37,575 nt of DNA from Apostichopus parvimensis (Eukaryota; Echinodermata; Holothuroidea; Aspidochirotida; Stichopodidae). The stretch spans positions 14,304 to 51,878 of the forward strand of contig KN883437.1 in the NCBI GenBank assembly GCA_000934455.1, written 5' to 3'. The notes under the pieces were generated by a model, which searched no databases, was not told the origin of the DNA, and saw only the letters and a program-made list of their open reading frames with translations. Below are positions 26,854 through 37,539 of this stretch, piece after piece; within the stretch, counting starts at the first letter, position 1, and each line of letters begins with the position of its first letter. Position numbers and translations under genes: made by a program.

Positions 26854-27319
26854 AGTAGGATATTCACCCCGAAATATAGTTTCCTTAAAAAGACAAGAAG
26901 GATATTGATCATAACATTCAAAAGAAATTCCCAAGTAATTCATCCTGGAAATCACCACAAGGGACCAAGAATATATATCTGAAAATACTGCCACTTTGCT
27001 CTGTACTCCCCCCCCCCTTCCCCCTGCCTGGGCTCTTTCCTCTTTGCAGCCCCTTTTTTCTATCCAATATCGAGAACAACTCCCCCAGCTCTCCCCCTCC
27101 CTCCATACCTATGATATGTACAGGTATGTGTCACAAAGAGAATATTGAAGACTGTCCCTTACTTATATATGTGCACATTCTTTATTTTTATATTTAAGCT
27201 GTATAAATCAAATCCTTTCTTGCAATGTTACATACTTAAGATGTTATGTAAGTCTCGGTAACTCCAACTAAGGGGCTTAAAAAGCTGGCTTTTAACTGTG
27301 TGTATTGTTGGAGTGGTAA

Positions 27320-27389
27320 AGTAACATAGCTATCACAATAGTATTAGACACAGAAGTAACATAGCTATCACAATGGTATTAGACACAGA
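27320..27389. repeat. Direct duplication, 35-bp period
   Basis: Two copies of agtaacatagctatcacaat followed by .gtattagacacaga start at 27320 and 27355 and differ at one base, so the duplication is recent. Confidence 0.95.
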
Positions 27390-27429
27390 CTTAACTGCAT
27401 TGCTTTCATGAAGTCTGGAATGGATCTCA

Positions 27430-27480
27430 CAATAGAGAACAATAGAGAACATAGTTCAAGAGAGAACAATAGAGAACAAA
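27430..27480. repeat. acaatagaga short tandem repeat
   Basis: Units acaatagaga occur four times with one diverged interruption. Confidence 0.85.
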
Positions 27481-29185
27481 TCAGTTCTTCTCATTCCACA
27501 TTACTCAATAAATGCCCTGTTTAGATGGATTCTCAAAACACCAAACTTACAGCTCTCTCTATATAGGAGGGATCCTGCGTTTCTCTTCTCTAAATCAAAG
27601 TGGCATGATAAACTAATTAGGGAGAGACCTTTTACTGGGAGTAGAGTTTCTACTGTAGATAATAAATTACCATACTAACTTAATGTTCATCTTTAATAAC
27701 TGTCAATCATTTAGACTCATTTATTAATATAGAAACAAGAAAAGGTTGCTTTTAAGAATTATTGCATTAATGTGTTAATGATTCCCTGGAAATCCCCACT
27801 CAAATTATTTCATGGAGTAAAACTTCCAAACCTCAAGGAGCTGTTAAGAGTACAAAGAGATGATGACCTCTCTCTCTATATATTAGCTGCAGTCTGCACA
27901 AACCATGCATACCTGTATGATACAGACATCAATATTCAACAGCTGAAAACTGTCTAGGTCAGTGGGCCAGTTCAAGGAAATCAGCTGAAAGTGAGACCCT
28001 GGAACATAGAGTACAGTAGTACAGTGACCCTGCCCGCATATACTGTACCTGGTAAGATCTACTCCATGTACGATACAGTTGTAATATAATGTACACCATA
28101 CTTTGTAGATACAATATAAGCACCCAGTACTGTACCTTCAATTTATCTCACTGCTCTTTTTATTTTCATAATTTTCAATAATAGACAAAATTTGATTGGC
28201 TTTTTCCTATAAATGATCAGAAAACTTTCCCTTTTTGAGAGGTGAAAATTTGTGACATGTAGAGATGATGTGAACTTGTCCACCTACCAGCCAGTTTTGA
28301 TATACAGTACCTTTTTCAACATTTTGGACAATCGGAAGGGTTGAATAATTTTGATTCAAGAGGCACTTTCACCAGGTTGAATATTCCGACAAAATTAACA
28401 CCAAATTCTCCAAATTAAGTGTGTACAGCAGTAGTAGCAAAATTCATTTTATACACATATACTTGGGTCTAAGCAAGTGTCCAATAGGAGCACACACATA
28501 CTGTACATTTAAGGAGGCAAGCTTCGAATTTCTTTTCTTAAAGTCCAGCACGATGAGAGCAATTGGAACTTTCATCATGTACAATCAAAATTGCAAAGTC
28601 TTAAATTCCTTGCAGTGATTTGCCCAGGCTCTCTATGGTCTATGGTCCTGATAATCTTACTTCCGCTGTGTTGCCCATAAATGAAAGGCTGTCTGCCAGA
28701 GAGGGAATTATTACCCATGCGGAGACAAAAAAATCCTAGAATATGAAAGGAACCCAGGTCACTCTCCAAGAGACTTAACATTGTCCATCTTTCACTTGGG
28801 TTCCCCTTCATGAGGCTTTAAAGATAACAATAGTGGAACAACCCTTTTGTCAGGGACTCTTTCAAAACCTCATCCCCCCACTTCAAAGCAAACACTTGCT
28901 GAAGTTTGTAGCTCACTGAAGGAGAAGCTTCAATCTCAAGCAACCAGGCTAAAATATACCTGTCTATATGTACCCTATGAAACTAATTACGGGGCCGTGA
29001 TCCAGAATTCATGTTGAGGGTCCCTTTCCTTACTCGCAATACTCATCATACATGTAAATAACATTTCATATACTACATGGGGACATAACAGAGCTGCATG
29101 AAAAACAAAAGGGACATGAACTGTACATAGATATCCCACTGGTCTATCAGAGGTAAATGCAAACTTGCCATGGTCATGGCCTTAC

Positions 29186-29265
29186 ATCATGTTTAATACT
29201 CATGTTTAATAAATTATTACATGTTTATGTTACATGTTACATGTTTATTACATGTTTAATCAATT
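29186..29265. repeat. catgttta-rich short repeat
   Basis: Irregular repeats of catgtttaat and tacatgttta over 80 bp. Confidence 0.75.
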
Positions 29266-30489
29266 ATATTAAACTACTGTACTGTAAATGGTCTGTCAAA
29301 TTAAGGAACAGAAGCATCAACCTTACGGTCATCTTGTTAACCTTAATAAACACTGATTTACAGCAACTTGGAAGATAAGGTAAGTAGGGCTTTGTGTCAA
29401 AATAAATCAATGAAACCTAACCGGTGACTGCAAATGTACTGAACTCTCTCTCTCCAGCACTTTTTATTTTACAAAGCTTCCTTTAATCCAGGAAACGAAT
29501 ATTAACACTCAAAGACCACAAAAGATCTATCAATAACAGACCATCCTGGATTCCAACGATCATAATACGATAACATTTAAAAGTTCAATGAACCACTTCC
29601 CTACAAACAACAGAAAGGTAATTTAAACATCCTAGAAACATTGGTGTTGTTTACTAGGATTTTTAAACGCTGCATTCACAGGACAGACGCAACATCTTAA
29701 ACATGTTTGCGTCCGCTCAGAAAAACTTTGCCCCCCTGCAGTCTTCCTTGAAAACATGCACTTTAAAATACCTCTACAGGAACACACAAGACACATTGGC
29801 TTGAGTGTAACGGAAGTGTATAGTGATAGGCCAATAATCTACACAAAAGATGAAATGATGAAATCTTTAATTAATATACAACCACAAAATGACCATCAAA
29901 TTGCTAAGCGGGAAAGTTTGCCGTAGACTAGTTACCATACTCAGGCAGGCCTGGACAGCATGCAATGCACACCACTGTACGGTATACAACTCCGTTACAT
30001 AGCTTGCTGTGTCAATGTTACAGGCTATGCATACGCTGTGAATGTCGGACAAACATGTAAAATCAAACAAGGGTCAAGACAGAATAAATGCCAGCATTAA
30101 AATACTGCACTTTTCAACTGATTTAAATAGAAAGTATGCAGCAAATACAAAAATAAAATATGGTAAATAAAAAATTTGTACTGTACGAGCATGTTGGGGT
30201 ACATGCAGTCACAGCTGTGTTGTTAGGGTATTGGAGACATAGTATAATGCTAGTATAATATAGTTTATCCAGATTTGTTTCATCAAAACTTTAGAATGGC
30301 CATTATACTTAGGTGATCTTACCTGCATCATCAGCTGTTGTACCATTAGGTCACTGCATCAAACTGCAGAGTTCCAATTTTTTCCTGGTTTTCACATTTT
30401 CTGATTTATCTAGATCTGTGTTAATGTTACATTCACTTGGGAATGCAAATTATCATATAAAAGAAAAAAAAATAAACCAAAAAAATTAC

Positions 30490-30673
30490 CTTCTGATTTT
30501 GTTCCACAAGTTCCTCCACCTTCCTTAGACTGTGGAGGTGGTTTGTAGTTATCATTATGAGTACTTATGATGTGGTCCTTTTGAAGTGGCTGTTCACTGA
30601 CATGCTGATCCTTGTGACCCTTCAGAGGTTCAATAAGATACTGGCTACCATTGCTGGTCTGAAATATTCCATA
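30490..30673 (-). CDS. ADAMTS: ADAMTS9/20-like protease, coding exon 3 (propeptide end, cysteine-switch region)
   Basis: The exon lies only 613 bp below exon 2. It starts after a tttgttgcag acceptor and ends at GAA G followed by a gtaatt donor (phase 1), covering residues 177-237 plus one base. YGIFQTSNGSQYLIEPLKGH continues directly from the CGGL of exon 2, reproducing the ADAMTS propeptide strand that ends in YxIEPL. A sequon (NGS) lies at Asn184. The segment QKDHII matches the position of the family's HxxY/HxIY motif. GGTCGTKSE contains Cys232, in the place of the third conserved propeptide cysteine, the cysteine-switch-like residue thought to help hold the catalytic zinc inactive. The polyproline stretch (KPPPQSK) before it is probably a flexible linker. 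The phases on both sides agree with neighbouring exons, so this assignment is firm. Confidence 0.93.
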
Positions 30674-31286
30674 CTGCAACAAAACACAAAAGAAGAGAAT
30701 TGCTTATCAACACTGATAGTGTTTCAACATCAACATCATTCATTGGTGTCCAATAGTCAAAGAATACAAGAAGTAATAGTATCAACTAAAGGCTTGAGTT
30801 AATCATCCTTGTATGAAAAAACTTGTCCCATTCGGTGTGAGTTCTTGAATAAGATGAGAGGAGTGACTTGGCTAGAAATGTCAGTGAAAAAGGGACTTAG
30901 ATAGTGGCAGAATAAGGAGTTTTCAATTTTGGCCCAATGTCCGTAAATATTACTTGTCCAATAACATTCTCATTCTTTGGTACGAGACAATAATGGTCAT
31001 GACTGTCATGATCTACTCTCGAACAATTTTTCATAATTTTGCGTATAATTTTGAGTATATTATATACTCCCCAAGATAAGGCCATACCTACCACAAGACT
31101 TCCACCACTGTAGCCACTGAGCTGGGCCTCAGTTGTCTTCCCCTCCTCCTTTCACAATCCACTTACTGAACACTAGGGAAACGTTAACTTTTAAACTTAC
31201 TCTAAACAGTGGGCTGAAAACCTTACAAATGTCAAACAAGTTCTCGCAAAAATAATATATAATGCATCTTCGCATGATGTACTTAC
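30674..31286 (-). other. Intron 2 (613 bp, phase 0)
   Basis: The intron runs from a gtaagt donor after exon 2 to a tttgttgcag acceptor before exon 3. It is the shortest intron of the gene here. Nothing else is evident in it. Confidence 0.88.
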
Positions 31287-31657
31287 CAAACCGCCACAAA
31301 GACTGAAAACAGCATAGGATCTGTGATGGTCATTTACTAAGCCGGAGAAAAAACAATGCCGAAGAGATTCAAAGGCAGATGAATTTAGTCTGTCATGAGA
31401 GTTTACGTCCAAACGGAAACTTGGTGATATAAACGTGTGGTCTATTTCAAGGCTTATATGAAATTGCTCTCCAAATGCATCGATAGAATAAAACACAGGC
31501 TCTCCTGGCTGATGGAAGCTACTCCCTCCCCCATCCTTGCTTTCTAAATATGACAAGCTACGCTTCTGAAAGTGTCTCGTCTTATGAATTGGAGTGCCTC
31601 TGTTACTGAGTCTGTTTGGTGAAATTATTTCATGCTTCCAAGGAGACCGGTGATTCA
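31287..31657 (-). CDS. ADAMTS: ADAMTS9/20-like protease, coding exon 2 (propeptide)
   Basis: This exon encodes most of the reprolysin-type (M12B) propeptide, which keeps the secreted protease latent. An acceptor (ttaaacag) precedes it and a strong gtaagt donor follows GGT TTG. The 371 nt carry residues 53-176 and end at a codon boundary (phase 0). The diagnostic stretch is FYSIDAFGEQFHISLEID (about residues 108-125), followed by FISPSFRLDV, HCFFSGLVN (Cys154) and AVFSLCGGL (Cys173). This is the normal order of the ADAMTS propeptide, in which an AFG-type strand is followed by HCFYxGxVN and SLCxG. A potential N-glycosylation sequon (NSS) sits at Asn144. A dibasic QKR at residues 83-85 could be an extra proprotein-convertase site, as is known for ADAMTS9, but it lacks a full RxxR. 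Family assignment is strong; clade is judged mainly from exon 5. Confidence 0.93.
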
Positions 31658-32749
31658 CTGTTTAACGAGGAAATAGAAATGAAGAGATCAATATAAACTA
31701 GTTGATGCCAACTAGGAGATTATATACACATCAAAAACATATTTACTAAACATAGATACAGATTTGCTTTGACAATGTGCACTATGAATGGGATACATGT
31801 TGCATAGAATGTTACCACCCAACTGACCCTGTATTACAGAGTTGAAAATTGATTGACAAAATTGATGGCACGGACTGTGCCTCTCATTTTCCTCAGAAAG
31901 TGTCATCCATGCCTGCTGTGAAAGAATGACTCTTCTGATGGCCCAACATTTTGCAACATTTTGCAAACATTTTGACCCTTTAATGACAATTTTCACTGAC
32001 AATCCCCTTTAACTTTACTCGTAAGTGCTAGCGATGCTCCACGGACTGTTATCCTTATGCCAGTGGATAGATGCCATACTCATTTTCAAATTTATGTCAA
32101 GGACTGCAGACATATTTCCTTAAGTAATAATGGTAAAGTATGTTGACAAGGACTTGTATATGATATGGAATCTACATGTAGTATTTTTAGAATGCAAGGA
32201 AGAACCAAACATTACTATATGAATAGCTTCTTTTAACGCATCAGATTACAAGAATACCCTTGGGTTCAAATAGGATGAGTAGTGGTTACAAATCAAACAG
32301 GAATCTGAGGTTCAGAACAATGAACGTATAGAATGTGGATTTTCCTTTTTTCCCAGCACCTGCCAACTAATTCAAACATTAATTGCTTAACTGCAGGAAG
32401 TTGAGGTTATCCCGTCAACATAATACAAGCTTAACCTCAAACTAACAAAAACCAATTAAATACATTAATAGCTATCCCAAAGATCTACACAGAGTATGAT
32501 ACAATGATATTATATATGGCATGCTATACAGGACCATGGCCATTTAATGTTCCAAACATACGGTAGGCACGAAACAGCAAAATGAACATCGGCAAACTTT
32601 TTTGCTGTTGGCTGTAGTAATATACACACACAATTTATCTTGATGAGGAGATCCAATTGTTCCTGCAGGGGTGTTAATTAATTACAAATTTTGGTAATTT
32701 ATCAATCCTTCAGTTTTGTTTTATTGTACAGAGTAGGGCTTTTGAGTAA

Positions 32750-32915
32750 GGGGTTAATCAACGGTCTAGCGTGCGTTACTCACAGGATTAATGCACGATC
32801 GGGGGATAATGCAAGCGATGCACGAGGGCGGAGCCCGAGTGCATCCAGCGATAGCATTAACCCCCGGAGTGCATTAATCATGTGAGTAACGCACGCTAGA
32901 CCGCTGATTAACCCC
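32750..32915. repeat. Long near-perfect inverted repeat (hairpin or foldback element)
   Basis: The left arm starts ggggttaatcaacggtctag and continues cgtgcgttactcacaggatt. It pairs with the right arm, which ends gctagaccgctgattaacccc. The outer 47 bp of each arm have only two mismatches. Inner arms (gatcgggggataatgc versus gcattaacccccgga, then agcgatgcac versus gtgcatccagcg) pair with small indels around a central gggcggagccc. The stretch is also the most CpG-rich in intron 1. It fits a palindromic MITE or foldback element; no coding capacity. Confidence 0.9.
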
Positions 32916-33020
32916 GTTCATTCATACACTACCATTTGTGTGGGGGAAAAATCATAAAACAAAACATTTTTGGTTACATATAACCAAAGATTTATTAAAG
33001 TGATGCCCCGTAATTTTACC

Positions 33021-33040
33021 GTGCGTTACTCACAGGATTA
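33021..33040. repeat. Partial second copy of the hairpin arm
   Basis: The 20-mer gtgcgttactcacaggatta is identical to 32771-32790 in the left arm of the hairpin. The flanking pair gttcattcatac (32916-32927) and gtatgaatgaac (33093-33104) is itself an inverted repeat enclosing this copy. The two structures may be one composite element, 32750-33104. Confidence 0.85.
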
Positions 33041-34337
33041 ACCACGGTCAGCTGACCTGAATGGACCAATAGGATTTAGGAATCTTTACTAAGTATGAAT
33101 GAACCTCTATTTAACTATATGTGCAAACCCCTGGCTATTGTGACACCACATATGACATGAGTACCTGTATGTCACATAAAATACACACATTAATTAGTTA
33201 AGAGGGCTAGACCTATTGCAGTGCACTATGTGTTCCACAAAGTTTGTTCGGGTGCAAGTTTAGTTCTGCTCAAGTAAAGCCTAGTCTACGCTATATAATC
33301 TAACATGTATGGTTTGACTATCAACAATGCATTCAGTTTTCTTTGATACACCGCTACAACTATTTAGACCAAGTCTAGAAAATATTCAAGCAAGACACCT
33401 GCACACATTCTGGTGAGGAAATGATGCAAAACAGAGTACTTCAAATTAGATCAAAACACCGTCAGACCATAAAGAAATTTCGGTACCTAAATGCCAACGC
33501 TTGGGGCATATAGGCCGAAGGCCCAAAAAACTTATCTGCAAAAAGACTAGAGATAAGTACTATTCTGTATACAAGGCCTAGGTCATGGGAACCCCAACTG
33601 GCCTTTACCTGTTCATAGGCGATTCCGTGTAGATGCAGACAAAGATACATGTCCAAATTTCAATTTTCAAAATTTTCAATTTTTAAACAGAATTGCAAAA
33701 GTAGTAGATTGTCAAAGTAATATAGTATAAACTTTTATGTTTTGAAGGTTCTTTATTTGAAAAATTCAAATATCCTGATGAAACGTCTACTTTTGCTAAA
33801 AATTTCCATTTTTGGCCATTTCTTTATAATTTTTTTTATGTATTTCATAAAAAAAAAAAAAAAACGATTCCTGAAAGTTCAATGACCTCTTCAAACTTGT
33901 GTGTTGCTTGTACAGTAATGTTGTTCATTAAATTTGCAGGATGGAATTCTTTTTAGAAGTTCCAAGCTTGTAGAACTAGCAGATCAATGGGTGAGAGTGA
34001 TTCAATTCTTCACATAATATCCTAGAAAACTAGTTCTCACATTATACTTAGCTCTACTACTTTAAGTTAACAGTACATACTGTAGAAAATTAACCTGATA
34101 TTTTAAATAAAACATTGCATCCATTGTAATTTATGTACAATAAGCTGATGTGCTTGTATTGTTAAGTAAGTTAGTTGTGACAATTTCTGTAAAACTAATA
34201 TTATCATAAGAATACACAGGCAATCAACACTGCATGCTTGCTTGGGTTCTTTGTTTTTAGATAAACTTGACCTGACAAAATATGTTTTATTCCTTGCTTG
34301 CTTTACTGTACCAAGAGTGGTATATGACTGCTGTACA

Positions 34338-34371
34338 CTGAAGGGCTGACAGTGTCAGCCTAACATTTCAA
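34338..34371 (+). other. Stem-loop CTGAAG-GGCTGAC-AGT-GTCAGCC
   Basis: A perfect 7-bp stem (34344-34350 with 34354-34360) and a 3-nt loop are preceded by CTGAAG and followed by TAACATTTCAAG. This is the same layout as the stem-loops at 20900 and 25900, with the second box reading TAAC rather than GAAAC. Confidence 0.4.
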
Positions 34372-34631
34372 GTTATCTTAGAGAGTCAAGTGAATACAAA
34401 TGAACCATAATTACATTTTAAGTTTTTCTTTTCAATTGTGAAATTTATGTAAATTAGAAAAACTGTCCTGATGTTCCTTATAGCATGTTGATTTTTGCAT
34501 TCCACCACACCAGGGAAAATATATATGATAGATGTTAATTTGCATTAAAAATAGATCAACATGTTTACTATTAAGCTTTATTTAAATCTACAAAAAATAG
34601 AAAAGAGTATGGATAGGCCAAAAGATCAGAC

Positions 34632-34975
34632 AAATGTCCTGTAAGGCCTGTTTATTAATTCCTTTACAACCTGCTGGTTTATGTACTCTTACACCATCAC
34701 TGATACATATTTTGCATTTTGTGGCTTCAAATGTCTACAGAAAAATTGGGAAAAGGGAGAAGCTACAATTTAGTTTGTTTCTACTTTCTTAAGAGTGTGG
34801 TAAGTAAAACTTGTCTCTTACAACATGCCTTCTTGATTTCCTGTACTACATGCTAATTTATGTACTCTTACCCAACCTATGACAAATTTAAAAGACTCTT
34901 TTATTTGCATAATTTGTTAGTGTGATCCATATGTTATGGCTTTTAGTATACATACAGAAAAATGCAAAAAGAAGT
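34632..34975. repeat. Diverged direct repeat, 179-bp period
   Basis: Copies at about 34632-34765 and 34811-34975 share tttatgtactcttac (34678 and 34857), a tttgcat block, a tatggctt/gtggctt block and a tacagaaaaa block. Divergence is high. Confidence 0.65.
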
Positions 34976-35458
34976 GGATATACTCTACTGTTTAATGGTC
35001 GTTATTATACTTAGAGTACAACCTCCCTCTTCACTATCTAAAATAAGGAACATTGTTAGCAATCAAGAGTGAATTATAAATGTCTCTGAATTGTCCGGTA
35101 CGACACATATGGAATCCTCATTCACAATTGTAAATGCTTGCCTCCATCTCCATTGAGCAGTGACCTGAACTAGCAAATGCTACTAGCCTACTAACTTGTT
35201 TGGGTTGAGATTGAGGACTAATAATTAGCCTATATAGGCTATAGCTTTAGAACTGTAGCCAATAGGCCTTCGTACTTTCTTAGTTAGTACTAGTGTGGCT
35301 GGATAGGGTTGACGTTAGGCTTACCATAAAGTATGACGTTACAATGATAGTAATTTCACTAAGTAAATAATACGATCAACGATATTACTTGACAGTAGCT
35401 ATAAACAGATTTATTTATAAACTTTAACCTTACTGCGAGGCCAGTACAGAATACCTAC

Positions 35459-35615
35459 CCCGGGCTGTCATTGAAGGCTTATCTGCAAATATTCCGTAAC
35501 AGGCAAGTAATAGAAGCAGTAATTGAGAAAATGATCTACTACAGTGCGATTTTAGGGAAATCCTGGGAAGTGTTGTCATTGAGGGTGCACAGGTTAATCC
35601 TTTTAACATATCCAT
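35459..35615 (-). CDS. ADAMTS: ADAMTS9/20-like protease, coding exon 1 (signal peptide)
   Basis: This is the first coding exon of a secreted ADAMTS-type metalloprotease. The first in-frame ATG, at 35615, has a good Kozak context (A at -3, G at +4). Two further in-frame ATGs, at 35609 and 35579, are alternatives; the last gives a shorter N-region but has a weak context. A hydrophobic core (six Leu then ACYGIFA, residues 32-44) preceded by basic residues is a clear signal peptide, with cleavage likely near A44/D45. The exon ends after codon 52 plus one base at a gtaggt donor. This phase-1 end joins the TG that opens the next exon to make a Val codon. The exon has no diagnostic ADAMTS motif of its own. 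It is assigned to the gene by its signal peptide, strand, position and matching phase. The transcription start and any 5' UTR exon are not resolved. Confidence 0.72.
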
Positions 35616-36179
35616 GATGCGATCGACCAACGGTACGGTACTATATTTGTCGTCTGCTTCCCAATTCCTAACAATGTAGCAAAACCGTGAAAATGAAGAC
35701 TTCAAGCGTGTAAGTTTCCTACAACGTGCAATCCACTTCCATTATGAACAAAAATCATTGCAAATTTAATAATGTCACCGGAAAGAGTTGAATGACTTTT
35801 TATCAGTAGCATTTGCACCACATGTATGTAGGGTCCGTTATGTATAACCTTTACGATAGCAGTTCACCAGCTGAAGACATGTGATGGAAGGTGTGTACGG
35901 AAGTTCCAAAAGCAGAGCAGTCAATGAAATGGCATCTTGCCAAACTGTAGTATAAGCCTATTTAGTCTAACGTTCAAATTCTTTAAGTTACAACGTTCGA
36001 AAATATAACATATACAGCTATGCAATCCTTGCATACACGTTAACGGTGAATGATTATTTATTCATTCAGTGTAGAAACGGTAACAATTCCAAAATCTCAA
36101 TATTCTTCGTGGTACAAAAAATAGCAACTTGTCTGTAGTAGCCTTATATTACACTCATGTTGAATACTGTATCTATCGT

Positions 36180-36260
36180 ACCGGGCCAGTCTTTCTAGGT
36201 TCGTTCTGCGCATGGTGATCACGCCCACTTTCGCGTTCAAGCCAATCGTGAAAGATTAGG
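36180..36260. promoter_or_regulatory. Candidate promoter motif cluster
   Basis: In an otherwise CpG-poor window, this 80-bp stretch carries several CpGs and closely spaced promoter-type motifs. These are TGCGCATGG (half of an NRF1-like site, 36207-36215), acgccc (GC-box-like), TTTCGCG (E2F-like, 36229-36235) and CCAAT (36242-36246). It lies about 600 bp upstream of the ADAMTS-like start codon. Motif matches this short are weak evidence, and no transcription start is visible. Confidence 0.3.
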
Positions 36261-37426
36261 CGTTATTCTGAGGTAAAGTTTTGCAAATTAGACTGGTTCG
36301 CCTGCTACTAAGAAACATTTCATTGATAAAGGGGAATAGCAGGTAACAGAAATGGCACAAGGGGTGAAAGGGTTTGGGAAAAAAAACATTATAAAAGGAA
36401 TGGCCGGGGGTAAGAAGGGGGAACGATATGGTGACATCAAAATTAAACAAAATAAAAGTTATGTGACATTTCAGAGCATCAGCGAGGGTTATGTAGAACC
36501 ACATATATCAACAATAAGGTCGAGTTTTTCCTCAAAATTTCTCACCAGAGAATGAAAGTAACCTAAAAACCAAAAATTGGGGTGAACAGATCGAAGCATC
36601 CATCACATGGTGGAAAACTTTCGCGGGGGGGGGGTCCTAGATGGCATGCATGAATGACTAAGGAAGATCACATTTTTCAGTAAATCTGAATGGTGCCTTT
36701 TGTCTCAATGTTTCTCTTTTACTTCTTTGCAGTAGTATATTCAGCAAGCCTAAGTGGGTACAACGTATGTGTATGTATACAGCTGAGCCTGGACTATGAG
36801 AGGAGGAGCACTGTCTTCCCTTCTCACAATCTATAGCAAGTACAAAGGTCGCTTCATGTGTAAACCTCGATTGGGAGATAAACGTCTTCGTTTCCAAGAC
36901 AACCATGATGTAACCTTTTTTTTCCCCCAGCGGAAACAGCATTAAGGAGACAGTATATATAATAGTACTATCACAAGTCTTTTAGACATGTATGATATAC
37001 AACCATCCATTGACAAATATATTTAATTGGTTTGAATAATCATTCAATTCAAGGTATGTAGAATAAGACGAAGACAATTTTTTTTTTCTTCATGTATACT
37101 TATAATAGCCTAGCAGTCTATATGAAAACTTCTCTGGACACTTTTTTTGTACATAAACAAATGGTATCATCGCTATAAAAATGTTTAATTGTTGATAAAA
37201 TCGAGCATTTTTTCTTAATTTAATCACCTACATGTTTTTTTAATGTAGGCTTGTGTTTGTTTGGATATGTCTTTATAACTTTTTAATCCGCCTCAATTCA
37301 AAACATAAATATCGGAAAGACTAAGCCCGAAAATTCTTGAACATAAAGTTACGTCAAATTGCAAAATATAGCACCAGATTGCATCTAAGGACCCTTAAGT
37401 AATCACCCTTCCCCTTAGAAACTTCC

Positions 37427-37539
37427 CCCAGGACGGTATTCACAAATGAACATTGTACCCCCTGAATAAGTGCTGTGCACCCCCCCCCCCTCCCCCCACC
37501 GCCTGTGCCCCCCAATTGAAATGTCTGGCGACGCCACTG
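37427..37539 (-). mobile_element. Possible hAT-type MITE end (cagtggcgtcgcc)
   Basis: Read on the minus strand from 37539, cagtggcgtcgccagacatt opens a G-rich then mixed low-complexity stretch. This resembles the element ends near 12957 and 13286. Only one end is identifiable. Confidence 0.4.

Larger units (their letters stand above)
5464..30489 (-). other. Intron 3 (about 25 kb, phase 1)
   Basis: This intron separates the cysteine-switch exon from the small linker exon. I see no coding exon or nested gene in it that I can support on either strand; the open frames are all short and show no domain signature. Its contents are repeats, listed separately: minisatellites near 9.3, 10.6-11.2, 11.6, 20.0-20.4 and 27.3-27.5 kb, a dispersed repeat at 17.4 kb, hAT-like low-complexity pieces near 13 kb, a LINE 3' end at 24.9-25.1 kb, homopolymer and G-rich tracts, and two hammerhead-like stem-loops. 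Segments such as 5.5-6.9, 14.2-16.4, 17.6-19.9, 21.2-23.0 and 28.0-30.4 kb hold only anonymous AT-rich sequence as far as I can tell. A small missed exon cannot be formally excluded, but none is needed to keep phase. Confidence 0.75.
31658..35458 (-). other. Intron 1 (3.8 kb, phase 1)
   Basis: The intron runs from a gtaggt donor after the signal-peptide exon to a ttaaacag acceptor before exon 2. It contains a long hairpin element (32750-32915) with a partial copy (33021-33040), a diverged two-copy direct repeat (34632-34975) and a short stem-loop near 34338-34371. The remainder is anonymous AT-rich sequence with poly-A near 33850. Confidence 0.7.

Noticed and set aside
26704..26994. Gly/Arg-rich and Pro-rich ORFs on opposite strands
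   Set aside because: They are translations of the G-rich low-complexity tract.
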